From the NCBI GenBank assembly GCA_008711295.1, contig VUYV01000008.1:1369588-1433587 (forward strand): a stretch of 64,000 nt of DNA, read 5' to 3'. Shown here one piece after another: positions 1 to 14,500 of the stretch. The notes beneath the pieces are model-generated. The model did not search any database. It had not been told where the DNA came from and saw only the letters and a program-made list of their open reading frames with translations. The translations under genes and the position numbers were made by a program. Numbering within the stretch: position 1 is the first letter of the stretch; each line of letters begins with the position of its first letter. The DNA is from Anarhynchus alexandrinus. Lineage: Eukaryota > Chordata > Aves > Charadriiformes > Charadriidae.

Positions 1-3000
1 TAAGCACAGGTCCCCAGTTGATATTCCCATTTCATATAAATATGGTACGTGTCAGCCACGTGTGTTCTGGGTGTTGCGCATGATCTGATAGAAGCAATTT
101 GATTGCTTATAACTCCTGAGAGGTGAAGGTGCTACTGATTGTACGTGTGTATGTATAGGCAACACTGAAAACATCTGATGCTGAAACATATTTCTTGAGA
201 GGGTGAACTATTGTTCTAATAATCTGTGATTCAGGCTGCCTTTCACTGGGGTTGTGGTGGTGCATTGTTGCTTGTCCTCGGCTAAAAGTGCCTAAGTTGC
301 ATATGGCTTTTGCACTGTTTATTTGTTTTATTAGTCATCTAAGAAAATGATTTGTCTTGCTTATGAAACTATCCTAATAAACTAACACTTCCATTTAATA
401 ATTATAAGATGTGCATATGCACCTGTGCCTAATATTTATTACAGTGAAAAACAGTGAACAAAAATTGTTTTGTTTTTTTTTTAAATCACTTGGCTTAGTT
501 ACCTCCCACTAACTTATCAGTGCAATTTAAATGAGGAAATTACATACTGTAGGTTTTTCTTTATATAAATAAGAGTATTTGGTTATTCCTGATGATAAAA
601 TGTTGTGATTCGTAAGACATTAACCTTCAAACAGAGATTCTCAGACAAGTCTGATAACTGTAGGCACCTGTTTGCTGCGTTGCCAAGAAGAGGAGAGTGA
701 TAAGGAGTGAGCATGGAAGTGGAGTGGGAGTTTAAGAGAACTACCCAAAGAGCAATACGATATGTTTCTTAACCTTTACTTTCAAACTATGAAAACATTT
801 AACTTGTGCAACATCAGCCTGAGTTTGATATAGGGTTTGAAAGCAAATTTTTGTACCATCACTAGTTTGGCATGGAAAGAGTTGCACGTATAAAATGTAT
901 GCTGATATGTTTGTAGCTAATTTTTCTAAAAGTGCAGTATTATTATATGTACAGAATTTTAAAAGTTTCACCTCCCATTGTATATGAGGAGGCATAACTG
1001 AGATTTTTGCTAATAACTGATTAATCAGTCAGTGGAAGGGAGGTTTCACTCCGCTTGTGTTTAACCAGTTTGTAGGGATTTCAGTGGCTGCAGCATTAGA
1101 ATTCAGCCAGCTGCAGGGCCAAGATTGCAGCTTCTCATGCGTTCAGCTTCAATGCGTGTTACAGAATAGGTTTATTTACTTTCCTATGAATGTTAAGAAC
1201 TGGGTGTTCAGCCCAGTTGGGGTGAATTTCAATTTGGATTGAAAAATCCAAAGTCTCGTTACAGCGTTTGGAAACGGTGGCTGAGACAGTGAGCTGTGTT
1301 TGCTTTGCCTGTGTGCTGGGCTCCGGGTGGAGAGGTGCTGCCCCAGGTATCCAGAGGGGTGCTGCTGCTGGTGATCGTCCTGAAAGAGATCTCTGGGCCT
1401 TCACTAGTTAAATAGAATGCTCTGAGGCTATTGATCTTGAAAAAAGGCAAAACAGTTCTTAACAGAGAAAACGTCTTGGCACTGTGGAAACAACAGTCAT
1501 ATTTTACTGGTTGGATGCTATTGATTTAGTTCTCCAGTTAAATTACCAAGATGAAAGTGGTAATCCTGATTAATGCCATATAAATAGATAAGCACTATTT
1601 GTTTGTGTATAGTTGTGGAGTTCTTTAGGAAAACTGAAACTCTAGCTTTTTATGGTATTTCAGATGCTTTAATTTTAAGTGGTTTTTTTACCAATTAATA
1701 TTCGTGGTGAAGAGAGTTTCTTAATTTTACAAAATAAGCAGACTATTAATTCATGATAAACCCTTTTTGCATCAGTTAAAATAGCTTTTCTTTTTTTCTT
1801 TGAGAGCTGTCTTTATCAAAGGGAGTGAAGGAATTGGCAGTGTTCTGCTGCTGAACTTTCTTGGGAGTTTGGGTAATTCCTTGGAGTACGTGACAGCCAT
1901 GAGATATTTGAGTTGTGTAGAAAGTGAAGAGATTTAATGTTTAATTTTAATGAAAACTGTTTAATGTCCTTTTATCAATCTGATTAAGAAGTAAATTACT
2001 ACAAGAAAAAAAGTTTTTTTACACTGTGACTGAAAAATAGCACTCCACTCATTGCTTCTGGATGTTTTGGGATACTTGAAAGTGACTGGAGATGTTAGTA
2101 GGAAAAAAAATCACAACCAAATCCCTAAAGGTGCTGTTCAGAAGAGGGTTTTCAATTTGGGAACCCTCTGGCCTCCAGATACCTAAACTTACCTATTTTT
2201 TTTTATGGCATTCAGTGATTCTGATTGCCAGCCTTTGAACTTTTCCTGGTTCAGCTTTGTGTTGCTATAGTGAAATGATCAGGACTGAGTATGGCATTTT
2301 CAGGAAAGTACTGGTAATTTATGATGTGACAATGTTTTAGACTTCGTATTCCTCTTGCATTCTAGTTTTCAATGTTATTCAGTAAGAGACCTTCTCTTGA
2401 GTTGATAAGTTGATCTAGAAACAGTGGATTACACATTAGAGCTTCTTTCCTTCAAAACGCGTCGTTCTGCATACATTAGCAGTGAATTTTCTTTCCTGTG
2501 AAGCAGTTTGTGCAGCTGACTTGGTACTGGTTACCATTGAAGAAATTCACATGCCCTGCTTATGTTGAATTTCTTCAGTTGCAGATTTTAATCTATTGAT
2601 ATTCTTTTTCTTAGTGCACTGATAAGTGTTGGCTCATGAATGAGTTTTTTGATTGTAGGAATTTTGACGATTCAGTTATTTTGTGTTTCATCAAAGCATA
2701 GCAGCTTGATAATTTGTGGTATCCTCTGGTCGTATAGTTTTGTCCAGAGGTCTTTTAAAAGTGGAAAAACTGTTCTGTGATTAAATTGCCCACTATTTCA
2801 TTCATCTGTTCAAAGAATTTGAATATACTGCTGTCATTTGTAGTTAAGTTAGGTAAGATTTTAATTAAGTTACCTATCCAGGAGTGAGTCTTACTGTGTG
2901 GTGTTTTGTTTGTGGGTTGTTTTTTTTTTTTTTTTAACTATTGCCTTAAAAACCCCAACACTGTATACTTGCTGTATACACTTGTTTTTTCATTTTGCAT

Positions 3001-6000
3001 TATCTACTACAGAAGCTTAGAAAACGTGTTTAGATTTTGGAAGTAGCTGAGCCGCTTCTTATAGGTCCATCAGATGTTTCAGCCCTTCAGATGACCTGGT
3101 GTTTTTCTACCCTGGGATGATGGGAGAGCCACACTAAGGAAATCCCTCACCTGTGTTTGACTGCTACTGAAGGCCTGAATGTCTTTGCTGTCTCGTTTTG
3201 TATGATTAGTAATTCCTGTGTTTTTGTACTTCTGCCCACTGCTCCCTTAAAATTTCCCTTCATCTCTCCTAGTTTGGTAATCGCCTGTGTACTTTATATC
3301 CCTTTGGGTTTCAGTGAGGTTCTGTTTCTGCTTCATTGGTATAGCTCTGTTGAACTTTGCCACCTATGTTTTTCTTTTTATCTTTGGCTTAGAAGTATGG
3401 ACAGCTTCTGAGGTGTGGTTTGTGTTTTTTTTTTTATTTTTTTATTCTAGCTTTCTGCCCTTACATATACGTGGGCTCTTAATATTTTACCTTTGTTTTT
3501 ATTTGATGTCTTTTTTACATGTCTTGAAGCTGTCATGTTTCATGACACTGGGTCAAAGCATGTGTCAGTAGCCAGCACGGTTGTCTTCCATTATTATTAT
3601 ACTTGGATAAATTTATCTTGTTTGATGTGCTTTTAGCTTTTTTGACATGTGTCTAATGTTGATGTTGACCTAGAGGTGAATAATGCAGTGCTGCTAGTAT
3701 GTGTATGGTATTCTGTAGTTTGAGGTTTGTGCCAATATAGGTTTAACTGGTGTTTCCCGCCAGTTAAAATATTTAAGGTAGACTTCCTATCATTTGGAAG
3801 AGACATAGTGCTTTTTGGCAGCTTCAGTCTACTTAATGTTCTGCATGCAGTTTACAGCCAGGTAATAGTGTTTTTCTAGAAAAGTTTTGCTTTATTTAGA
3901 GTTTTCTTAGTACATAAAATTTTTTTTATGTCTATAACATAGTACTTCCCACTACATTGTCTTGGATGTAAAAGCTGTATCTCTGATAATTTTGGCCCTG
4001 TTGATTTCTCTTTATCTTATTTGGCAGAGACACCTCTGTATGACAGACATCAGTAACACACTTGAGCACTCGGAAGCAGCTTCCAGCTTTTTTTTCAGCT
4101 CCATTTTCAGTGTAGTGGTCCAGCAGATTGCTTCCACTTGGGCTGAGGTGGAGTCAAGTCCTTCTGTATAAGCTTCATCTTTCTCAGTTTTCCTCTGTAG
4201 TTAATGAACCTGAACATCTCTTCTTAACACCACTCTGTGATTCGTGCATTGAAACCTTATAATGTAACTAGCAAGAAAGGGAGAGCCACAAATAGAGGCG
4301 TTTGGATATTCTTTCTAAAAGTAGAACAGGCTGCCAAAAGTCATTTAAGTCATTAGTCCTGTCATGACTTTTAACATCTCTTGAGTGTGTATTGAGAAGG
4401 GCAGTATAGCTTGCGCTTTAAATTTTAAAGGGTTACTGTCACATTGGTTAAAAAATGAGTAATTGCTTGAAACCAATGGTTGTTGCAGCATCGTACATAG
4501 CAGAGAGAAAAGCTGGGTATTAGCAAGAAGATGAAATGTTTCCAAAAGTAATTTATAAAGCCAAATGTTCCTGTTTGAAAACAGGCAAGTAAGGAAGTAA
4601 AGAGAACTGGAAATAAAGTAAAACTGCATCCAGAGATATTTTTGATGTGGTAACAGTTTGTAGTATACTCCCATGCAGTTGGAATTGGTGTTTTGGTGTT
4701 GGGCTGTCAGTGCTCATGTTGCAGAAAATCCAGGTATTTTGTTATCAGTTTGTGAATCTTTTGAGAAATGTGTCTGGGCAGATACGAAACGCAGCAGCTG
4801 TGAAGTCGTTGCCAAATGTTAATCCTATTTTCACGTGTTTAGTTTCAGCATTTCAGGCTGGCACTGCCTCCAAAAGGAGGAGGACCTGCATACTGTGCCC
4901 TTCCGTTTGCCTTCACAAGCATGGGTGGAGGATGTAGAGAACTGGGTCAGTTCCCTGGTCTGCTGTGCCACGAGCCTGTGTGAGCACTTGGGTTAGCAGA
5001 AGAGAAAGGGTGACATGAGCACGTGGGAACACTGTGGCGGGAAGGGGAGACTGCTTTTTCTGGTGGGGGCAGAGATTGGATCAGTATTTGAACAGGAAAA
5101 GCAGTGGGAACAAAATATATCCTGTGTCTTCTGTTGCCATATTAATCTTTATTGTTATGGTGTATTATAGCACATCAATTTCAGATCTGTAGGCTTAAAT
5201 TTTGTCAGAAAGTGTGCATTATTGTTTTTAAATGAATTTGCTAATAAAATGTTTCATAAAAGTTCATCTTTAGATTGGTAATGATTTCTCAGTTTAGCTG
5301 TAATTACTGTTTTGGTTTGTTACTTTTTTCCCCATGCTGAAGTCTCTTTCGTTTGACTGGCTCCTAAGTGAGAATAAAGCTACAAGTTTCATCTGAAAAT
5401 ACTTAGCCTTGAGGAAAAGAAATGTAAAACTACCAAATTGGTTACGCTTTCAGAAGAGGGTAGTGGGCTGGTAATTCTTTGAATGCAGTAGCTGTTTACT
5501 TGCTTGAAGTCCAGTGGAAGCTTCATTTAATAATGATTACCTTGTGTAGCATATCATTTCAGGTGCCACTTTGAATCTGTCACATACTGACAGCTGTCTT
5601 ACAACTTTGTGAGGCCGGGACTTTCACGATCATCCCTGTACCAATAATGAAATCCTGTAAGGATATCACTGAATTGAGACCTGGTTGGGAGCGTAAGAAG
5701 AGCTCATAGATGTCGTGTGATGTGACAATATGCTAATGAAGGTGCATGGGAAGCAAACTTGGCAGCCAAACCAACCCCCAGCGTGTGGAGACTTCCAGCC
5801 AGTTTAATGGCTAAGGATGACACTGCTCGTTTTTTCTCAGGAAAAAATTGATGTTGAAAATTGTAAGGGATGTGCATGTACTGGGAGGCTGGCGTGAAGG
5901 TGAGGTGGAGAACTACTCCCTTCCAGCTCTGTGGCCTGTCTCGGTCTATTTTTGGTGGTTCTGCAGAGCAGTTTAGGGAAGGGTTTTTTGAAATGACTTA

Positions 6001-9000
6001 ATTATTCCTTTTTGCTTATGGAGATAATAGTAATACAGAGGTAGAAATCATTATTATGCTGATGGACCTGCCTCTACCAACGAGTATAACGGTGCAACGC
6101 ATCTTGACTGGTTTAGATGCTGATAAAGGGATGGACTCAGGGATTAGATCTGAAATTACAGGAGTAATTCTTATTCATTTGCAAGGGCAAATTTAAATAC
6201 ATTTTGTGGGACACACACTTTTTATTAGCTTTAAAAGCTATTAGAAAGTATACTGCAGATTTTGGGTGTGCCAGCCCTCCTTTGTAATCGTCCCAGGTTG
6301 CTTCCTTTTGTAGAATTTGACATGGCTTATCTTCTCTTTGAAGTGTGAAATAGCTTATTTATCACATGTAGTTGTTTGCTTACACCTAGTTTGGGTCTTT
6401 GGAGCCTTCATTTTAGGTTCTATAGTTTTTATTTTGCTATGGATTCTTTTTACCTATCTCCTCATTTGAAGTTGTGGTAGTTTTGAAAACCATCTAAATA
6501 CGAGGAGGTCAGAAATGGCTTTGATACCTGCAGTGATTTGGTAACTTTCTGTGCTGTGGTTTTATGTAACTATTTTGAGATGTGGATGAAAAGACACACA
6601 CAAACCACGGCTACAGGAAATGTAGTGTCATATTGGAACTACTGAGGGTTTTTCAGTTGTGCTATTATTGAGCGTAAATCGGTGTTCTTCACTTTTCAAT
6701 TTGTTGTCTTTGAGTAAAGACAAGTAGTAGTCCTTATAAGTGATGTAATATTGTAGGTCTAGTCTAAAATAAGGAAGCAGAATCCGCAAAGTAACAGCAC
6801 AGCCTGTGAATAGAGTTTTTCATGTTTCAAATTTGAGACTTTAGGGGGGGGTGGAGAGGAGTCCATTTCTGCAAGTGGAAGAAGCCCGTCATCAAATGTA
6901 TCCAAAGCAGGATCTGATATATTCTGACTTCTAGGTAGTGCTGGTTAAAGGCTTATTCTGGTTCAACTTGATTGGAATACCTTGTGCTCATGGTAACAGC
7001 ATTATCAGCCCAAAATCTAAAGTGTTATTTTTTTGAAGTATTGCTTTCCAGTTGTTTCTTTATTTGCTATTGTTGCCAGCTTTTCATTTTACTGTGGAAA
7101 TGAATCTAAAGAAAAAAAGCCAGCATTCAAAGTAGCTGAAAGTCTCTGTCTATACTAGATCTGATCTACGTGTGCATTTTGATCAGTCCTATTTTTTTGT
7201 TCTCTCTGGAACTTACTGTGGAGGCACCGCTGGTCAAGACTCCATAGCAGAGACTGCGCCTCTGCTTTGGAGTTTAGTCTTCTTCGCACTCACATTCATC
7301 GTGCACAGGCTTTAGTACTTTAGCATAGTATTTTCAAGCATGTACTTTGCTTATTTATTACAATTAAAAGGACCTGTAAGAAATAGATTTTTGCCTTTAT
7401 TTTTTATCTTGTGTGTTCCTAAACATTTTTGCCTAGTTTAGCCTATACACATGTCATTCCTGTTTCTGCAGAAGGCTTTGGAAGATTATCAACTGGTTGT
7501 TTCTGTTATGATTACAGATTAATATATGGAGCATATTGATGGTTTAAATCTAGTTTAGCTCCTGTAATGTGAGTAACTTTATCATTCTTAACTTGCATGC
7601 TGATGGGCTGTTGGTTATTGTGAGTGAGTGCACTGGGTGGAGGAGAAGGTGTAGTGGGTGTGATTTTAAGAAAAAATAATAAAAAATTGGCAGGTAGATT
7701 CTGCCTCACAGCTTCTGGGTGATACCAGGCGCCTTGCTGCATTATTACCAAATGCAAAGCTAGGTTTGCTGGCCTGTCTTGACTGTGAATTCCCTTGGGA
7801 TACAAAGCAGTTGAATTGAATTGGTGAACTAAACCTCAAATCGCAACACATTTGGTGAACTACCTATGTTGCTAGCATCTACTCACTTGTGCAGTCTTGC
7901 TGCAGGCTGGTTGTATTAAGAAAGGCAAGTGGATTGTAGGGTGAGTTGATTGTTTGTATTAGTAGCCCAAAGATTGGAAATTTATGTATCTTATGTACAA
8001 CCCTTGTCACAGAACAAAATCAAGAAATGGTTTTAAGATACGAAATACACTTGAGGTTCAGACAGTTCTAACTTTGTCCTGCAGTGTCAGAAAAAAGGTA
8101 GAGTTTGGTTTCAGCGAGGGAGAGGTTGATGTGTGTGTCATCATTCCTTTTTTATAGCTGGATGGTTATTGTCTGGCGTTACCTGTTATCACAGATCTTT
8201 GGAAAACTGAAGGCTAGAAGTCATGTCATTGCTCGAAACACCTGAAAGATGATGGTAGAATGGGGTAGTAGTCTGTTCCCTGATGGCTGGGAAATTGTCA
8301 TGGATGTTACTGTTGATCTCTGCAAGTAAGCAGAAATATGGTTAGTGCTATGCAGGTTTTTTTTTTAATTGTGGAAGCTATTACAGTTTTTGAGGGAGCA
8401 TTTTGGAATTCTATTAGTGAGAACACCTTTTGCTTTATCATTTGGAAAATTTCTCTTCAGGCGGTTTTCTAACAGGTTGATAGAAGGGCTTTAGATGGTG
8501 ACCAAATGGTATCTGTGTATCACCATAAAAACAGATCCACATTTAATTCAGTCTTCTACCTTTTATGATAACTGTTATGTTTATGCAGTCTCTTATAGCA
8601 GTTTGAATCAGAAACATCCATGCTTGTTCTGTAATTGCTTATGTGCTCTTGCAAGGCTATAGCACAGCCTTCAGTGGTGTCTGTGTAGAAGTAATTTCAT
8701 TTTGAGGTGCCATTTCCTAAACGTTTTTAGAATTAAAAAATATAGTACTTGTTTTCAAGTCTTTCCATTTGCATGTAGGGGGAAAAATTGATTGAAGGAG
8801 GTAGCTGTAATGTACTCTGCAGGTGCATTACTGCTCGCTGTAAACAAGATGAAAATGAAAGCATGAGCTTGAATAGACCAGTTGGGCAAAAATCACCTTT
8901 TAAAAGACCCTCTAATTTTTGTAATTGTAGCTGACCAACATTTTAGTATACCAATGAGCATATACATGACTCAAACCCAAATTAAAATGGTGTAAATATT

Positions 9001-10571
9001 TGTCAAAAATAGCTCATAAATGTGGTCTCTGAGTGTTCCTTTCCTTAGCAGGCTTTTGATGCAGGGGAAAAAAGCTACTGGAGAACTTTGCATTTACGAA
9101 TCATTTAGCTTACCAGAAAGCTTAAGTTCGGTAACGTATCACAAAGGCATTACATGTTAATTATTTATCGTATGCTTTGATGCTGGAGTTCTCGCTGTAA
9201 TAAACTGTTCTGGGGGAGGCAGTTGCTTGTTTCTTTCAGGTTGGCTCCTCCCACCCCTCCCCTTTGTGTAAACTCTGGAGTGCATTTCCTCACCATTTGC
9301 CTCCGAAGTTACTACCAACGCTGGATTTCACAACTTTTTGATAAAATTAGAAACATATTTCTGGGATAAGTGTTTAATTGCTGTGGCTTTGTCATCCCTA
9401 TGTCTGACTTCCTTGTCTTTATAAAGATAGAACTGGATGTGATTTCATTTCTCTCCTTTATGCTTGTTTTTGCACTTCCAAACTTTGCTTTACAGAAAAC
9501 GATTAATAAAAATGTTTATTGTGGAAGTCTGTTTAAAACTTTATGACATCTGGCATTGTTCTTTTACTATACTTGACTAAAAAAGAAATCTGGTCACAGA
9601 AAACGTAAAGTGCTCTAGACAATAGGACAGTCATTTTAAATGAAGCTTGTAGATTTTTGAGAAACTGTACTGATAACTTGGAGATATTTTTGAGCACTGC
9701 TGTAATACCATGTATAAACTTTCTGAAGTTGCTTCATGATTTTTGGTGTACAAAAATAAAGATTTTTCAAATATACTTCTGGAATGTGGCCATAACCTGG
9801 TTTATGTCACCCACAAGGCTAAACTTAAATAGCAATTAGGAAACTGTACATAAGTCTTGTACTTAAAATCCCTGTTAGAATTTTAATCAAAAACTCTCTG
9901 TATCAATGTTTGCTGATGGGTTTTTTCAGTCCTGAGAAAATCCTGGGTCTCCGTTTGCATCCCCCCCACCCGCAGTGTCTGTGGGAGGCTGCACGAGATG
10001 GATATTGTACGTGCAAATCCAGGGAAGGGAGAAACACCCAAACAATATGGGAAAAATGGGCAGAGTTGGATGCAATGTGGATGTGTGAGGGAGGCGCTGA
10101 GCTGAGCCAGAAAGAGCCACAGATGCTTGTTAGGCAACAGCACTGACATGCATAGTCTATCGGATGATGGTAGTAAAAGAGTTTGACAGGTCTTCTAGTG
10201 TCTTCCTCTGTTCTGTGCAAATCCACCTTGGGGTGGGAACGAGCAACACGTTGTGCTGAGCTTTGGATTTTATGTGGGCGAGTAATGTGTTTTCTACACA
10301 AGTCCTTTACCACCTCCACTGGATTTGCAAATGAAGGCAGTTATCTACATTTTAAAAATATAAAATTTGTGCATCTTTAATGCCGATGTAATGCATAGAT
10401 GTGTACGTGCTTTGTAGAGGTAGGATTTCACTTGATAAAATTACAGAAATACAATTTGTTTTTTTTAGGGAGGTGGTTGTATTTACTTTGTGACTTGCTC
10501 TAAAGCTGTGAGGCTCTGTGGGGCTATTGAAGCTGCTCAGCAGAGCTGCGGGGTGAATAGGGCTCCTGAGA
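1..10571. other. Repeat-poor AT-rich intronic sequence
   Basis: I see no exon and no interspersed repeat I can name here. There are homopolymer runs, for example 16 T at 2920-2935 and 8 G at 6844-6851. The open frames are short, overlap in several frames and show no protein-family signature. Confidence 0.7.
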
Positions 10572-10624
10572 ATTGGGGTGGGGAGGGGGAGAATACTCTC
10601 CCCCCAGCCCAGAATTGGGGAGGA
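10572..10624 (+). repeat. G-rich stretch with an 8-bp hairpin
   Basis: Runs of four, four and five G within 19 bases (10575-10589) overlap a perfect inverted repeat. GGGGGAGA at 10585-10592 pairs with TCTCCCCC at 10597-10604 around a 4-base ATAC loop. The string AGAATTGGGG occurs at both ends of the block (about 10569 and 10611). The G runs could form a quadruplex using a fourth run from the distal copy, competing with the hairpin. No function is known. Confidence 0.7.
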
Positions 10625-11394
10625 TAGCATTTACACTCCTTTCTGGCTGTCAGCAATTAGCTTTGCAAGTAAACGTTGAAAGGATTTTTAAATCTGTGAA
10701 GAGAAGTATAATTATGAGGTTCTTGGTACCTTAATGTGGCCTGGAAGCCGCACTGTGATTGAATAATTTTTAGATAGATTTACTTGGCTGAGTAGGTGAA
10801 TGTAAAATCCAAACCTGAATGCTGTAGCGAGGGCCTCCTTCCTCAGGATTGTTTTCTTTCAATTAACATGGTGCTCAGAGCCTTTCTCAAGTGTTCCTCT
10901 TGTTCCTATTGTAGAAAAAATATTTTTCCTTTCTTAATGCTTTTTTTTTAAGCCACTTTAACCCTTGACCACTCCGGTATGAAGTTGAATAGAAGAAGGC
11001 TAAAAGGAGCTGGCTGTGCCTGTACCAAGATTTGAAAAAGGAAGAGAAGTCTTGCTTTCTAATTTCGCTTGTTCTCTTTTTTACATATGAGTGCAAGAGC
11101 AGAAGTCTGCCTTGCTTAACGAACACTTACAAACTTTGGTTGCATCCTGCAGCAATGTAAGCCTTTTTAATGATGCAATAGTATCACAGAATTTTTAGGG
11201 ATCTTAATTTGTCTGAAGCTCAAAAAAAAAAATGCCCTTAATGGTTGTAATGAGGAGCCATTACCAGGATTGTGAAGCCCAGAAGGCGGCCGTGTTCTTT
11301 CCTAGGCTTCGGATGTCAGAGAGCTGGTCTTTCTTTCCAAGGCTTGCTGTAATCCTGTTGCTGATATATTTTCATTGCTTGAGAGAGCAGAGGA

Positions 11395-11560
11395 ATGCCT
11401 GAGGCCGCCGCAGGGGCCTGGGCGAGCTGGGAGCCAGCAATGGCAGTGGGGATGGGGAGAGGCTGCCGTGCTCCCCTGCCTCGGAAGAGAATGGCCAGAG
11501 CCCGGCGGGTTTTCCTTCCTGGGGTGCGGAGGAGCCCTTTACACAGGGCGCAGCACGCTT
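11395..11560. other. CpG-rich patch within AT-rich intron
   Basis: About ten CpG dinucleotides in roughly 165 bases stand out against CpG-poor surroundings. Two overlapping forward frames are open here, but they look like a consequence of high GC rather than coding. It could be an intronic enhancer, an alternative first-exon region or a young GC-rich insertion; nothing decides between these. Confidence 0.5.
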
Positions 11561-14500
11561 ATGGTGTTGGAAGGGAGGAAGGCTGAATTGATGCAGCTTT
11601 ATTTGCTGGAGAAATTAAATGCCTTTCTGTAACTATGGACACTAAGGACCGGGATTACAACTAATTGCTTTATACCTGAAGTGACTCTTGCCCTGCCGTG
11701 CCTCTCTGATACCAGCTTTGGCTCGTAGTTGAATCAAAACTATATCAATTTTTAGTGGTGATAAATTCTAGAAAGATTAAGAACTTAAGCCGTTACTTCT
11801 AACGTGATGGATATCAAAGACAAAGCCTTTCACAATGTGTTGTGGCGGTTTGTCTAGGTGGTTCATTGTTCTTAATTCACACTTGCACTGCGAACGTTTT
11901 CATGGTGAGGAGCTACTCTGTAGACTTATGCTGAGATATAAATCCTGAGTTTTACTTCTTGGCAAGAAAAATAAATATACTGTGAAAGCTAAGTGAATTT
12001 CATTACCCTGAAGACAAATGCAGAAAAGCCTCTAAGTAGTAAATATGTTCAAATTATATTTCTGTCAGCACAATTGATTTCACACATGACTTAAACACAA
12101 AAATTGACTTTTTTGATGTCTGAGGTTAAACAGTTAAAATATTATTCTGGAACATTACAAAATACAGGGATATGGGCAGGTTACATGGAAATGTAGCAGT
12201 GCATTCTTGGTGTTGTTTATCCAAACATTAGTCAATGGTGCTGCCTTTGATATATCTTTTGCTTGAAAGGTGTTATGAATCTCACTGTTAGATGTTAATG
12301 ATGCCAGTATTAAGTCAATTCTTTCTCTGAAAACTGAGTAGCTAATCAATATACAGATTTTTTTTTTTGGTGCCAAAAATTGATTTTAACAGTTCTTATC
12401 TGTCTTGAACTTTCCTGGGTCCTTGGGACGTTATTTTAACAAACAGGTAGGGAAGTGTCTTTTACATGACTATCAGTTTTGTGGCAGGGTGCAGAGTTGA
12501 CAAAGGAATTAAATGTATATAGTCATTGCAAGGATTTTTCATGTGGGGTAAACAATATAGTTTTTAATATATTAAAACAGAGTGGTTTTGAGAATACAAC
12601 ACAACTAGCTGCCTTGTCTTGAGAGCTCCAAAGAAAGCGCTGCAGTTATGTTCACTAATTTGGAAGAATACAACCCGTGAATGTGACTCGTCAACTTCTA
12701 TCACACACAGATGTCACAAAAACATATAAATACTTGTTTCGGTGAATTTGCTAGACTTCTAGCATCCATCTGAAAATCTCCATGGCATGAGAACTTTAGG
12801 ATACATTTTTAATTTGAATCAGTTGGGGATAGAGGGTACCATGCATACAGATTATGCTGCTAAATTTAGATGTATAGCATAATATTTAGCTCAAAGACCT
12901 ACTTAAAAATAGTTTAAAATGTGTACTTGTCTCTTGCTGTGGAGCAGCACAGATAAGCTCACCTTGTGGGGAATGAGCAAGTGGCGAAATCCCTCGTAAT
13001 CTGCAAAGGGGTTCTCCAAAGGCAGCGAAGGTGTGCTGGAAGGGTGTGTTATCCCAGGGTGGTGGGAGGCTGGGGGCTCCTGCTGGCCACAGCTTAAAGA
13101 GCAGTGCCGCACAACTTGCATCAAAAATAGGGTCGTCGTGCTGAAGCAACTGATACAGGGAAGGGAAAAACGTGCTAATCTGATTCCTTCATCGCATCAT
13201 TTTATGAGCCTGTGAGTGGAGGTGGCGTTGTGTGCTGCTAACAGCAATTGCGTTTCAATGTTTGTGCCATACTGCTTGCTCACTCTCTGAAGTACATAAG
13301 TTACTTTAGGTGTTGTCGGGTTCTTTGAATTAGTGGAAAGGTGTAACTGGCGACCCACCGACTGTGGGTGTCTGGCACAGGCGCTGGAGGTGGCAGCGGT
13401 GGCTCGGTACTGCTTTATTTGGGGAACTGGTCCCTGTTAATGGTGAGGGCCTTGTGATGAGACTCGGCTGCACTTTCTCTCACACTGGCAAATCTTAATC
13501 GATTTATACTTGTATGCATTTCTTTTATTTAACAGTGTTTTGCTCCCTTTTGTAGTATATATTTCCTGTAGATCTGTACGTATTTTGGCTGCTGTGTGAA
13601 GGTGAAGGAAGGCTGTAGAGATGAAAGTGCATTAGCAATTGGATGTGCGCTATACACCGCTGCCTGCCCCCGTCTCCACTAGCTGTTTCTAGTGGCACTA
13701 GGCATTTCGCATGCATGCTGTTTATTTTGAAGGAAACTAGAAATTAAAATAAAATGTGTCAGTCTTTTCATAACAGTTTTCATATGGAAATAAATCTACT
13801 TGGCTTGTTACTTTGACAAGTGGATTTTACTCTAATGTGTTGTTTCACTGTTGTTTTGTGCAGATTATACCATTCTTATGCATATAGTCTGGTCACATAA
13901 TAGTTTATTCAAGACTAAAAATTATTTTGGAGCAGTGTAGAGCTACAAGCAGTTGTCGCTTTCCTATGTCTTTCTGAATAGCTTGAAATCACTATGAACT
14001 CTTGAACTGTCTTTTCTTGTTCCTCAGAATATTAACTTTATCACTTGAGAAATGAGCACAATTCGTGTGCACTGAATGCACAATATTTCATCCTTTCAAC
14101 CTCCAGTTTTACTTTATATGAAAATCAAAATACCAAATTCCCAAACCTGAATATTCTCACGTGACCGCAGGGTGTAAGGTGACCTCTTTGGCTCTGGTCC
14201 CAGTCCAGGAATGTATTGGTTCTTTGAGTTAGACTTTCAAACAGGTATTACTTTACAATTTAATTGGCTGCATACATATCAAAAAGGATATAAACCAGTG
14301 GGTTTTTCCACTATGGAGACATAAAGGCTTGTTTCACAGAAGAGAAGGCATAAACAAGCTTCTACAAGGAACCCTGTACGAACTGAGCTATACTGTATAC
14401 TTCAGGGGAAAAAAAAAGTCAGATTTTCTTTTTTTGGCCTTGTGGGTTTTGGCAGCATCAAACAAAACAGTCAATGTTCTCCTAGAAAAACTAAATTCTT

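Noticed and set aside
4310..4380. Possible CR1 relic around GTAGAACAGGCTGCC
   Set aside because: A short phrase match without the neighbouring landmarks in order.
9903..10319. 138-codon minus-strand open frame
   Set aside because: Four frames on both strands are open over the same GC-richer bases. Composition is His/Ser/Cys-rich without domain signature, and no splice context is evident.
11186..11220. Possible antisense CR1 tail (ATCACAGAATTTTTAGGGATC)
   Set aside because: Only the first eight or nine bases resemble the CR1 end and the body that should follow is absent.
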